Part shown: positions 11,601 through 21,332 of the stretch, one piece after another
How the letters are laid out: each line of letters starts with the position of its first letter
Position numbering within the stretch: position 1 is the first letter of the stretch
DNA from: Petrosia ficiformis
Lineage: Eukaryota; Porifera; Demospongiae; Haplosclerida; Petrosiidae
Assembly (NCBI GenBank): GCA_947044365.1
Contig: OX345653.1
Span: 1,709,001-1,773,000, forward strand
DNA length: 64,000 nt
Reading direction: 5' to 3'
Translations under genes and position numbers: made by a program
Notes under the pieces: model-generated
The model's database searches: none
Told to the model about the DNA's origin: nothing
What the model saw: the letters and a program-made list of their open reading frames with translations, nothing else

Positions 11601-14600
11601 TATTCATGAGAGCATTGGAACTCATTCGAAGAACAGGTTTATTGACAGAGGTAAGTAGCTATTAAGATCATTCACATTCATTATGACCTCAGAAAAAGGT
11701 TCATAGTTTTAGTTTGGAAGTACCAACAATCTTTTTATCTGTACTTTTTTCATATAATTATCCTTTCCAATCTTTTTTGTGTATGTCAAATTTCAATCCA
11801 TTGCTTCATTATTGAGTTACAGTATAATCATGTATTAACCTTATGACATTAAACTATACACTATATTACATATTACATATAATGCTGATTTGGATGTCAT
11901 CATGAATGTGAATAGACTTTAACTATTATGCTTAAGCGACCTCATTTATAAGCTTCTGTAGTGAATGCACTCAAATAATGTTTTTTCCTCAGGTGAATTA
12001 TCACAATATTTTTGGATACATGGAGGACATTTATTTGTCACATGAACAATTCTGGTATTGGGTACTATATCCATGTTTAGAGAGGGTATGTAAATTTAAT
12101 ATAATAATAATGATAATTATACTGAAAATAAGTAATTAAGAGGGTAACAAGATGAATGGGAGGACAGAAGGCTGATGAAATGTATACTAGTAAGAAAATG
12201 AATAATCTTAGACTATTAGATATCATATACAGACAAATATGGATTTATTGACCACAATAGCATGCTGAGCTATACTGACTACTTCACTATACATTTACAC
12301 ATACAGGTACATATAGAACATTGTGTTTTGGATCTTCATGAGATTATACTCAGATTCCCAACTGAGGTGAGCAATAGCATGCTGGGGAGTGAATATAGAC
12401 AGACAATTCAATGAATAATATTGATAGCAACTATGCTGTTAGTACTACAAGTGATATTGTTGACCAACAGTATCATTGATTTTTGGCGAGCCACTTTTTC
12501 TGTGCCAAATGCAAGTATAATTATTTTTGACTGATAGTTTAATACTACATTACATTTTCTAAAACATTGTTCATAATTATTTTACTCTCAATAACAATAT
12601 TGATTCACATGTAGTTGTAGTCTTTAATATTATAATCATGTTTTATTGCATGAGGTGTTGAGTTCAGTATGTGGCTAATTACCCACATTGATCACATAGA
12701 ATGGAATAAGATCTTTGTAAATGAGGAAATACAAGCAACTTGATAGTTGCATTGATATATTGGAATTTAGAGAATTTGGTTGTTTGGGTGTATCATTTGT
12801 GTATCATGTTCAGTCAGTAATGATGTGTTATGATGTCACAATATCATTTTGACTTGACATGTGACAAGCAAAATTTTCATTATCAGTTGAGAATGTATAG
12901 TCCTCCTCATCCTCATCACTCCTCTTACTAAAGGCACTCAATCAATATGTAGTGTTTTGATATTATACTATTATAATTTCCTGATCAAATACTTCATTCT
13001 CTATTGCCCTATGTTGTGTGTAAATGATTATTGTACATTTAGTACCTGATGGGCAGAGTACCAAAACTACAATTGTTGGTACAGCCATAACGAATGCTCA
13101 TAATGATAGCCATGAAAATTTTTTGCAAGCCATTGTCTTCATGTGTAATAATCGAAGCAGTATATACTATTTAGTATTTAAACACTAAAATTATCATAAT
13201 TATATTTAGAAATTATGTCTCTCTTTAATTTCTAAATATATATGTACATACACTCTACAATCATGTTGTTTAGAGCATTTATCAATAAATTATAATTACT
13301 ATAACTCTCTCTTCTATACACAGTTTTCTAGTGATTTTAATGTCTATGAACAACATTGTGCATTTGAGTCCACTAATCTACGTTCTCTGGATGAGGCTAT
13401 GCATGATTCAGAGTTTAGGACTTATATTGAGGTGTGTATCCAATCACATGTATACAGAAGAGGTTTTGTAATAATTAATGTATTAACAGCTCTGATATGA
13501 GATACTGTAAGTCAGTAGACTCTTCATTAAATTAACAAGTTTTATCTACATATAAGATATTGTTCATTTAGCAGTCTTGACTTATGAAATCACATCTCAG
13601 ATTAGTAATGTTATTAGGGTACACTGCTCAATATTAAGCTTTTACAAATTTTTTTAATGTAAAGTACATTCATATGGTTCATATATTTATAGTGGTGTGA
13701 GTCTCAACCTGAATGTAACAGATTAAGGCTGAAGGACTTTCTTGCCAAACCAATGCAAAGATTGACCAAGTATAAGTTACTCTTTGGAGCTATTTTAAAG
13801 AAAACAACTGAGCAGTCTCAAGTGGGAGATCTAGAACAAATGGTAAGCATGTTTATATACAATACAGTGCTTCGGTAATGTTGTGATGTGATCTTTGACT
13901 ATAATTGTTGTAATCTAACTTTAGCAATCTAGTTAGGCTAGCTAGACTCACATTCACCTTGTCCTCAGAAAAATGTTCATAACTTTAGTTTGGAATGACC
14001 AACAATCATTTTACCTGTACATTTTCATATAATTATCCTTCCCGTTCTTCTTTGTGTATGTCACATTTCAATCCATTGCTTCGTTATTGAGTTACAGTAT
14101 AATCACGTATTAACCTTATGATATTAAACTATACTATATATTACATATAAAATCATCACATCTTAATTTTGAGGACATCGTGAATGTGAATGTGAACAGA
14201 TTTTAGTGCACACTGGGAGTGAATTCAGTGAACTAAATAATAAATCTTCCACAAAAGATAAAAAGTGATGTAATGATTTGTAATAATATAAATTAAGAAC
14301 ATTTAACATAATTAATAGTCAGTTATCAGTTATTATTCATATACATATATTGTATGAACATAGATGGAAGACATTTCAATCTTTGTGGACTCAGTGAATG
14401 GTGTGTTGATAGCACAGGACGAAACCAAGCTTGTTGAAGAAGTTATGAAGAAAATAGTGGGATATTGTCCAATTGAAATACCAAGTGATATGAAAGAGGC
14501 AAGTTTTGTTTTTTACTTACAAATGCTGCAAAACAAAAGTTGTTCAGTTATTGAGCTTGTGTAGTAAATATTGTAATCTGAATTTCATTAACCAAGAAAT

Positions 14601-15136
14601 ATTGTATGTTGATAGTCATGCAATTAACTAATGTTAAAGGTGAAAATCATGTATTGTTAGAACACTTATATTCAAATGCAATACCTGAGGTGAAATATAT
14701 ATAACAATGTGGGAGCAGTCAAGTATTGACTACTGAGATTTTTTAAAAATGACGCTTAATACCAATGAAGAGATAGTATAGTAATAACTACAATGTATCA
14801 TGAAGATCTATAGTCTGTTATAGTTGTACTTTCACCAGCCTACTATAGAAATTAATATTTAATTTATAGACTTGGAGAGCATCTTTGATCTTTTATGTAA
14901 CTTACTGTTTTGATCTTTGTATTACTTTTGTTTTATAGCTGATTCAACCACACACACACCTGGATTTGTTAGCTCCCATGCCTGACGTTGATATCACTAA
15001 ACCTAGGATACTTGTCTTAGAAGGAAAATTACGATACCGTGATCAACATACAAGGGTAAATGAATAAGTAGCACAGTCACATGACTCACATGATTATAAA
15101 ACCAATAATACAAACTCTTTTATATAATCTTAAATT

Positions 15137-15193
<57 letters not shown>

Positions 15194-18100
15194 GTAATAT
15201 ATATAGTATGCTAACAGGTCCTATATACAAAATATAGGACCTGAGTTTTGCGTTCGAGGATGTGATATAGCCTGAGCCTTCGAGGGCTATATCACATCAG
15301 AGGACACAAAACGAGTCCTATATGCAGTATAGCAGTATATAGGACCTGTTAGCATACTATATACAACATATTGTATGATGGTGACATCTTCTGCATAGTG
15401 GGCACATGGAAGGTCTATACACAATATATAGAACTCACCACATCAAAGAGATGATGTCACCATCATACTATATGTATAGGTTATATCACAGCACGAGTGC
15501 TATATCAGATTTATAAAAACCGAGCCCAAGGGCGAGGTTTTTATAAATCTGATATAGCACGAGTGGCTGTGATATAACCAATATATATCACGAAAGACAA
15601 AACCTTTGTTGATGTCTGATTCTTCTTCTACCTTTTTGTCGGCACTTTGGAGAAGGTAAGCGTTGTTTTCTTGTAGTCTGTTTCGATGGGAGGTGCTATA
15701 TCTGACCACAGTGCTATATCTGCTGACCGCAGTGCTATATCTGACCACAGGGTGCTATATCTTATATATATCCCTGTGGTTTACTTTGATGTTTCGCCGT
15801 ATCGGGATATATATATTACATATATATATGTGCATACACATAGCTGTACACACACATCACAATGCAATGACATTATCATTACACTTACCAGTTACTTAAA
15901 TAATATTTTTCTCTTCGTTATTTTCAGATAGTTGCTCATGTGTTTCTTTTCTCTGACATGTTACTAATTACTAAACCCAGAGGAACAGAGAAATACATAG
16001 TTATTAAACCGGTAAGAAAATTGATTATCATAATTAGAAAGTGATTGCATTTCCTTGTTCTTTTCTCATTGTCCAATCTATCTTCCTTTGTCACTATAGC
16101 CTTACAAAATTAGTAATGTACAAGTACACCTAAGAGAAGCAGGTGAGAACTCATAGCACAGTGAATAGTTGAATTTTAGTAATAGTCCACACGTCTTTAT
16201 CTTTTTTTGTTGTTTCATATTGCAGGTAGTATATCCTGTATTGTGTTGAATGAATTCAGTGTGGTGTCCACATTCTTCACACTTAAAGCTCACTCAGTTG
16301 AGATTGCACAGGAATGGGTTGATCACATAGGAGCAGCACAAGTGAGTAATTAACCAAATGCATCACTATAACTGTGACTGAATTTGAACTTTACTTGATG
16401 TATGATAACTGTTACTAATAATATTTTTTTAGGAGTTTTATAGTTCTGCAGTCAAATGTAAAGCTCAATCATGGCGTATTTTGTCTTCATTACGTGAAGA
16501 AAGGACGCTCAATGGTATTTCTCAAGATAATGATCACCGATTGAGTGTGCAATCATGTGGATCTCCTATTCTGTCTTCATCGGTAGGATTTCGTCGTGTT
16601 GCATCAAACGAGTCAGTGCTGAGTAGTACATCATCCTCTGCATTTCCATATGATATCCAAGACCCCTTACCAAAACAAGGGAGACGAAATGCAGTATGTA
16701 CGAATACACTGCCTGGAAGAACTACTTCAGAACCTCAAAATAAGGGCTCAAGACATCGTAGATCTTTTTCAAACCTCCCCTCTGATTCTCACGTACCATT
16801 ATCATTATCTGCATCTTGTAGTCCATATATTACTCCAAAATGGCAAAGAACACTGAGTCTCAATACACTACTAGGGCAACAGAGTGAGCATATCCACTCA
16901 AATAATTCCAAACCCAAAAAACTTAGTTTTCAAATCACACTCAAAGATGTAGCAACTCAGACAGAACCCTTGGATGATGATCCTCGACTATGCTTTCCAA
17001 TTGATTTCGACACTGATACAGACGAAGAAGAATGTACACTCCCTATGGTTCATTCTCCAAACCACAGCAATGAAGATATGACTCCAACTACAGTAAACAT
17101 CAGACATCATCGTGCTCTTTCCAATCCAAATATGAACATTATAAATACCTATATGTTAGACACAGAAAATGTTCAAACCACAATATCAGAAGAGCATTAT
17201 GATACATCATCAAACCAGAGTCAAAGTGAGACATGTAGCTCATCAACAGGATCCCCTCATTCACCAGTTGGAATACATAGTTGTAGTTTAGTTGACCAAG
17301 AAGGGTCACTTATGTCAGACATTGTGGTAGCGCTAACTAAAGTTGATCCTGATATAACTTCTGTATTGGGTAATGGTGAATGTTTAAATAATTCAGAATC
17401 AAAAAGACAGCGCAGCATGAGCTTGGCGCCTGATTTTCGGTTTGGTAACTTTGGTGGTGACTCCCGGCATAAACATCGACGCAATCCTTTCCAACTCAAT
17501 AGAATTACTGAAAGTGATGAAAATTTAGATGAAAGTACAAGTTCGTCATCATTCCTACGGAACAGTAACTTGCGACGTAGTAAGAGCTCTCTTGAACTGT
17601 CTTTTAACCAGAGGAAATCACATCTCCAACCACCTAGTCCACTCACAACACACATTCGTAGAAGTGAAGAGCATCTACATGTACCTGCTTCACCTGTTCT
17701 AAAATCTAGTATCATAAGAACTAGAGATCAACATTCTCCTACTTTGCCACTATCTCGAATGGTGCTTTTTGAAGAAGAAGAAAAGAAGCAAGAAAATGTT
17801 TGGCAAAAAGAAATTGGGAGGGAAAAAGAGGAGACAAAAGATGATAAACAAAGTGTCAAGTTAGTCAAGAAACGTCATTCAAATGAACGTAAGTATTTTA
17901 AACGTAAAGATGGCATAGCCGATCATGTTGAGGAAGAGGAAAAATCAAAGTCAAACAAGAAAGATGGGACAGCTAAGAGTAAGAGAGCTTTATTCAGTCG
18001 GTTTCATGGGAAAGCTATATCTATGGAGAGTGGTATTAATTACATGTTGCCGAAACCAAATGAATTGCAACCCTTGTCTTATGAAACAACCGTTGAAGAT

Positions 18101-18259
18101 TCAAAAGCACAAAAACAGAGTGTTCGACGATCTTTGCCAATGCCCGTTTCAAATCGTCAGATAACATTCTTATCTAAAAAATCAGTATCTTCACCTCGAA
18201 TTTTACTGCGATCACACAAAAGAATAATGCATGTTGTTCCTTCAGTTAAACAAAAATGA
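4389..18259 (+). CDS. PLEKHG5: RhoGEF with RBD-like, DH and PH domains (PLEKHG5/Syx type)
   Basis: This is a guanine-nucleotide exchange factor for Rho GTPases. Twenty-one exons join in frame: 4389-4485, 4729-4752, 5867-5915, 7640-7739, 8652-8740, 8897-9026, 9238-9291, 9353-9493, 10659-10703, 10760-10855, 11600-11650, 11993-12085, 12307-12366, 13324-13431, 13693-13842, 14364-14498, 14939-15055, 15928-16011, 16100-16142, 16226-16341 and 16433-18259. They total 1202 residues from codon CTT at 4389. Residues about 95-165 form a ubiquitin-like Ras-binding fold (TVAIRDEKTLEDLLDC). The DH domain spans about 250-450: TLWELIATEHSFLRQLE is CR1 and LKDFLAKPMQRLTKYKLLF is the conserved CR3 helix. The PH domain spans about 485-593 (VLEGKLRYRD ... 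AHVFLFSDMLLITK). A 609-codon Ser-rich tail sits in the last exon; it ends in VKQK, without the PDZ-binding end of vertebrate PLEKHG5. RBD-DH-PH order is what points to PLEKHG5. An in-frame ATG at 4371 directly upstream is an alternative start. Confidence 0.88.
6989..7127. mobile_element. MITE with about 35-bp inverted termini
   Basis: The sequence around 6989-7025 (GCCAAATAGATGCTATTACA) recurs as its complement at 7088-7127. Both ends finish in GGGTCA-like bases. It lies within a RhoGEF intron and has no coding capacity. Confidence 0.65.
7310..7618. repeat. Minisatellite based on ATCCATACACTATCCATACC
   Basis: Variable units of about 20-40 bp, built from ATCCATAC, ACTATCCATAC and ATTCATTA blocks, repeat about a dozen times. 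The array ends just before the exon at 7640. Reading frames across it are repeat artefacts. Confidence 0.85.
8286..8344. repeat. (TCTG)n microsatellite
   Basis: Irregular TCTG/TCTC repeats lie in the intron before the RBD-like exons. Confidence 0.8.
8575..8644. repeat. (AC)n microsatellite
   Basis: An almost pure AC tract of about 70 bp ends directly upstream of the acceptor of the exon at 8652. It therefore occupies the place of the usual polypyrimidine tract. Confidence 0.95.
9560..10450. repeat. ACTAC/ACTAT pentanucleotide satellite with a 134-bp higher-order period
   Basis: About 890 bp of one RhoGEF intron consists of ACTAC and ACTAT units, preceded by an ACTGT-rich start (9560-9660). 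The interrupting segment AAATAGTACAATACAC begins at 9703, 9837, 9971 and 10105, exactly 134 bp apart each time. Alternate 134-bp blocks resemble each other more closely, suggesting a 268-bp dimer. Open frames through it are repeat artefacts. Confidence 0.93.
11306..11475. mobile_element. SINE-derived sequence, two oppositely oriented pieces
   Basis: 11306-11410 is, on the minus strand, the same sequence as the tRNA-derived repeat at 23860-24002, including the GGTTCAACTTCC B-box region and the tail TTCATAGAATTTATTGTTTA. 11411-11475 is a plus-strand copy of only the tail (TTTCACTTTCC ... ATAGAATTTAGCGTTTATT). The two pieces form an inverted pair in the intron before the exon at 11600. Confidence 0.7.
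11670..11913. mobile_element. MITE family A, copy 1
   Basis: The element begins TTCACATTCATTATGACCTC and ends with the inverted form GATGTCATCATGAATGTGAA. Its interior is shared with copies at 13948, 48311, 50045, 53420 and 63644, including ATTGAGTTACAGTATAATCA and TGTATTAACCTTATGACATT. It has no coding capacity. Confidence 0.8.
12367..13323 (+). other. Long RhoGEF intron, no recognised content
   Basis: This 957-bp intron lies inside the DH domain coding region. It is AT-rich, and I saw no exon, repeat family or RNA gene in it. Confidence 0.6.
13948..14198. mobile_element. MITE family A, copy 2
   Basis: It shares the interior of the copy at 11670. Its termini are CACATTCACCTTGTCCTCAG and the complement-like GAGGACATCGTGAATGTGAA. 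It lies in the RhoGEF intron before the exon at 14364. Confidence 0.8.
14499..14938 (+). other. GC-AG intron between DH and PH coding exons
   Basis: The exon ending at 14498 (..ATGAAAGAG) is followed by GCAAGT rather than GT, and the acceptor at 14937-14938 is normal. AG/GCAAGT is the usual context of natural GC donors, and phase is kept. No repeat was recognised inside. Confidence 0.7.
15129..15200. repeat. (TA)n microsatellite
   Basis: About 60 bp of almost pure TA stands at the left edge of a cluster of foldback elements. TA-rich sequence is a common insertion target. Confidence 0.9.
15199..15363. mobile_element. Foldback element 1 (about 80-bp arms)
   Basis: TATATAGTATGCTAACAGGT at the left is mirrored by ACCTGTTAGCATACTATATA at the right. 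The inner parts also pair, TATAGGACCTGAGTTTTG with CAAAACGAGTCCTATA. The centre holds GTGATATAGC and GCTATATCAC. The whole stretch could fold into one long hairpin. Confidence 0.85.
15366..15475. mobile_element. Foldback element 2
   Basis: GTATGATGGTGACATC at 15373 is complementary to GATGTCACCATCATAC at about 15453-15468. TATACACAATATATAGA lies near the centre. It directly abuts foldback 1. Confidence 0.8.
15479..15580. mobile_element. Foldback element 3 (near-perfect, about 48-bp arms)
   Basis: GGTTATATCACAGC followed by GTGCTATATCAGATTTATAA is mirrored on the right, ending GGCTGTGATATAACC. The loop is only a few bases (CCCAAGGG). It is the third hairpin in a row. Confidence 0.88.
15580..15830 (+). 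mobile_element. MITE family B, copy 1
   Basis: It carries the family core AAAACCTTTGTTGATGTCTG and, some 50 bp on, CTTTGGAGAAGGTAAGCGTT, followed by repeats of GTGCTATATCTGACCACAG. Copies with the same core order lie at 48062-48305 (plus) and 43012-43172 (minus). The three foldbacks on its left share its GATATAGC vocabulary and may be parts of the same composite element. Confidence 0.75.
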
Positions 18260-18620
18260 TTGATTACATTGGAGAAAGCCAATCTATCTGTAATGAACAC
18301 TAAATAACTCATGATTTTTACTTCAATCTTAAAAAACTAATTTGCATTATATAAATTATATAACATTCACATTAAGTTTTTTATGCTGTATTATAATTAA
18401 GTTTTTAATAATTATTATTATTATTATGGTTTTTTTAGTACATAATCGTATTTACAATTCAAATCATTAGTATTGTTGACAGTCTACTAGTGAGTAATTA
18501 AAAAAAAATAGTGATATCAGCACTGAAGATATGACATCAAGAAAACAAGACTAATTAATGCATATAATAATGGTACATCTAATTTAGGATAAAAGTTTAC
18601 AAAGCATAAATTCATGATTA

Positions 18621-20489
18621 TCATAGAGATGAAAAGTGCAGTATAGTTCGAACAGTGATACCAACATCAAATAAAGTTAATGTTTTATCATCAAATATTC
18701 TTCTTGGTATCTCATTAGTAAATAATTCACATTCTCTAAGTTCCATTCCACTGTGATATTCAGCACACCTAACAACATCCCATAATGTGGTTGTTAGTGG
18801 CAATTCAACTTGTAAACGATCTCCATTAGGCAGTTTCAACCCCAATATAACAGTTTTGGAAACATTTGATAGTCTATTTGAATTTTCTGAAGCACTTCTA
18901 GGTCTATTTGTGGTTAACTGAGCATGGCGTTCATGATTTGAATGCTGATAGTCTTCATTTAGTTTCATTCCCTTCATTGCATCACTGATATCAGAAGTGA
19001 CTGTTGAGTTTGAGGTCTCAAATACTTTATCCTCACTTACACATACAGTGGTTTGTACTTGATGATCATTGCTTACAGATCCAGTGTCACCAGTGTACTG
19101 AGAAATTAGGTGTGCATTGGTAGGTACACTGGATACAACATCAATAGGAGTACCACACTGTGAGCTATACTCCAGATCAACTGCCGAGTCCACTTCATAT
19201 AATTGTGGTGTGTGTTTATTTGGTTCCTTAAGATATAAAGTTGGACTGGTATCACTTGAGAAAAGTTGATGGTTGTCTTCAATAGGAGGTAATGGTTGAG
19301 AATACTAAATATCAGATAGAAAAGTTGACATTAACTAACTATCCTAATAATTATAAAATATTATCAATAGTAAAAAAAAAAAATGAAAAGGTACTAAGGT
19401 CCCAGCTCATATTGTGACTATGAAGTGAATGCACACAAACCTTTCGAATTCATACAAACACTAAATGATACAAACTATTGACTATCTACATACTTTAAAT
19501 GTAGTAAAGTATGTCAAGTTGGCACAAAACTAAATGATATCATCATTTAGTTTGGTGCCAACTCGACATGAATGTACTTTAAGAGATCATTTAGTCAAAA
19601 ATATTTCATTAATGAATAGTCAAAATTAATGTTTTGTTAAGGATGGCTAAGAAATAGATAATTCATCATTACAATATCAGCATACCTTCAAAGCAAATTG
19701 AAGTCTATATTCATCTGCTGGATTCAGTGATGCTATACTTCGAGGTCTAACTCGACGTGTAGCAGAATATGGTCTTCCTTTTTCAGTGAGTGTTGGTTGT
19801 TTGGGAGGAGGAAGGAGAATGGAACGAGATAAGAAAGATGTGTTTGGAGAGTGATGTGATGGAGGTGAAGGTTGTGGTCTTGATATATCTAAGAAAAAAA
19901 CCGTTGTAATTATGTTTGACATAGTCATACACTTTGCTTGGATTCTGGAAACTGTATACAAAATGTACATCATATTTGTTGGTGCATACAGTAATTGTCA
20001 ACAGTAATTACATAATTCCTTAATGTTGAATAAGACATCAGGAATATAAAAAGGTGTGGTTACGCCAGAGATTCGTATCATGCTTCATGTAAGCCTTCAT
20101 GAAATAATTAGAGTATATATGGTACTACACTTAGTTAGTACACTTCTATCATAGGGGTAGGGTCTCAAGAACGCTGGTGACGGAACAGCACAATATTTGG
20201 CATACAGCACTCGTGATTAGTCAATAATGTGTTTGTGGCATGACAATTGTTGCCATAATTTTGATAATGTTGCTGTGACACAATATTATCATGTCTAAAC
20301 CACTAGGTAGTCCCTTTGAAGTCCTATGGTATCATGTCACAAGTGTTACTAATACATGACATATGCTGGATATGTCTATAAATATATATATACAATAATT
20401 ATATTTATCTTTGAAGTGGAATTAGATGTAAATACTAACACTATACTGTATTATATATATATAATTATATATATATATATATATAATAT

Positions 20490-20541
<52 letters not shown>

Positions 20542-20691
20542 AATATTATTGATAGGCTTGCCTAAAAACAACTTACTTTCTGTCACTCCATAAAGAGCAG
20601 ATGATGTGCTGCTTTTTCTAAATCTTCTACCTTGATGCTTCACAATTTCCCAGTTTTCAACTGAGGAATTGCTTTGTCTTCGCTGTGACAT
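18621..20691 (-). CDS. UBXN10: UBX-domain protein, UBXN10-like
   Basis: Three exons join in frame to 333 residues: 20577-20691 (ATG at 20691), 19686-19888 and 18621-19304. All junctions are GT-AG. The C-terminal about 77 residues (255-331) are a UBX domain: VILGLKLPNGDRLQVELP, then CELFTNEIPRRIFDD, then LTLFDVGI. UBX domains recruit the AAA ATPase p97/VCP. The long, Ser/Pro-rich N-terminus has no UBA, SEP or thioredoxin-like domain and contains GRPYSATRRVRPRS, resembling the RPKSAKGRTRP region of UBXN10. In vertebrates UBXN10 links p97 to intraflagellar transport and ciliogenesis. Assignment to UBXN10 rather than another UBX protein rests on this layout and on the ciliary neighbour CFAP107, so UBX is firm and the subfamily is probable. 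Its 3' end faces the RhoGEF, stop to stop 361 bp apart. Confidence 0.82.
19497..19581. repeat. Foldback within the UBXN10-like intron 2
   Basis: AAGTATGTCAAGTTGGCACA through ACTAAATGAT is complementary to ATCATTTAGTTTGGTGCCAA continuing to CTCGACATGAATGTACTT. It is an imperfect hairpin with about 40-bp arms. Confidence 0.75.
20451..20540. repeat. (TA)n microsatellite
   Basis: Imperfect TA repeats sit just downstream of the first coding exon of the UBXN10-like gene, in its intron 1. Confidence 0.9.
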
Positions 20692-20818
20692 CTTGGAAAA
20701 GCCAGAGAAACAGAGACTAGTTAACATTCATAGCTAAATGTTTATTTGTTCTCGTTACCATGATTACATAGGCGCACGTGCGTACGTGGTGAAGACATAG
20801 GTGTGTCGATGTGTAGTC
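20692..20818. promoter_or_regulatory. Compact bidirectional promoter, UBXN10-like / CFAP107
   Basis: Only 127 bp separate the two start codons (20691 minus, 20819 plus). The interval holds an RFX X-box-like site (20754-20767) and a palindromic E-box GCACGTGC (20774-20781). There is no TATA box. Both genes have ciliary homologues, so shared control by the ciliogenic factor RFX is a natural reading. Confidence 0.75.
20754..20767 (+). promoter_or_regulatory. Putative RFX X-box
   Basis: GTTACCATGATTAC fits the X-box consensus (GTTRCCATRGNAAC) with two differences in the second half-site. It lies 52 bp upstream of the CFAP107 ATG and 63 bp upstream of the UBXN10-like ATG. X-boxes typically sit close to the start codon of ciliary genes. 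Confidence 0.65.
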
Positions 20819-21299
20819 ATGACAACAAACAAAAATAACATTATAGCTGAGATGAGTGCTCTTTCTAATTCCTCAAGTCATTTCACCTTAGGAGGTTTAA
20901 AGTGGCAACAACCAGGATGGAGAATAGAACAACGATACTCTCCAGGTGTACTCATAGGAAATTGGGCAGAGGACAGATACAAGGTATTCAGTTATATGCA
21001 TGAATGTATGAAACATCTAGTGAGTATTGACACCAGTGTATAGTTTGCATGTTTCGTGAATCTTGTGATAGCAAACTCTCTCTCTCTATATAATTATATA
21101 TATAAATATAATTACATTCTACAGTTTAAGAAAGGGACAGAGTTTGGTAACAGTACAAATCGTGAGGCTTTTCAAACTTATTGTTCGAAGACATATTCAC
21201 CTGATGTTACAACCAGACGTAAAGGATTACTAAGAAATGATGTTAGTGATATAATATTTACCCTGTGCAGTATGCTGCACAAGGAGTTATGTGATTGGT

Positions 21300-21332
<33 letters not shown>

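Noticed and set aside
17257..17715. Minus-strand 152-codon frame
   Set aside because: Shadow of the Ser-rich last exon of the RhoGEF.
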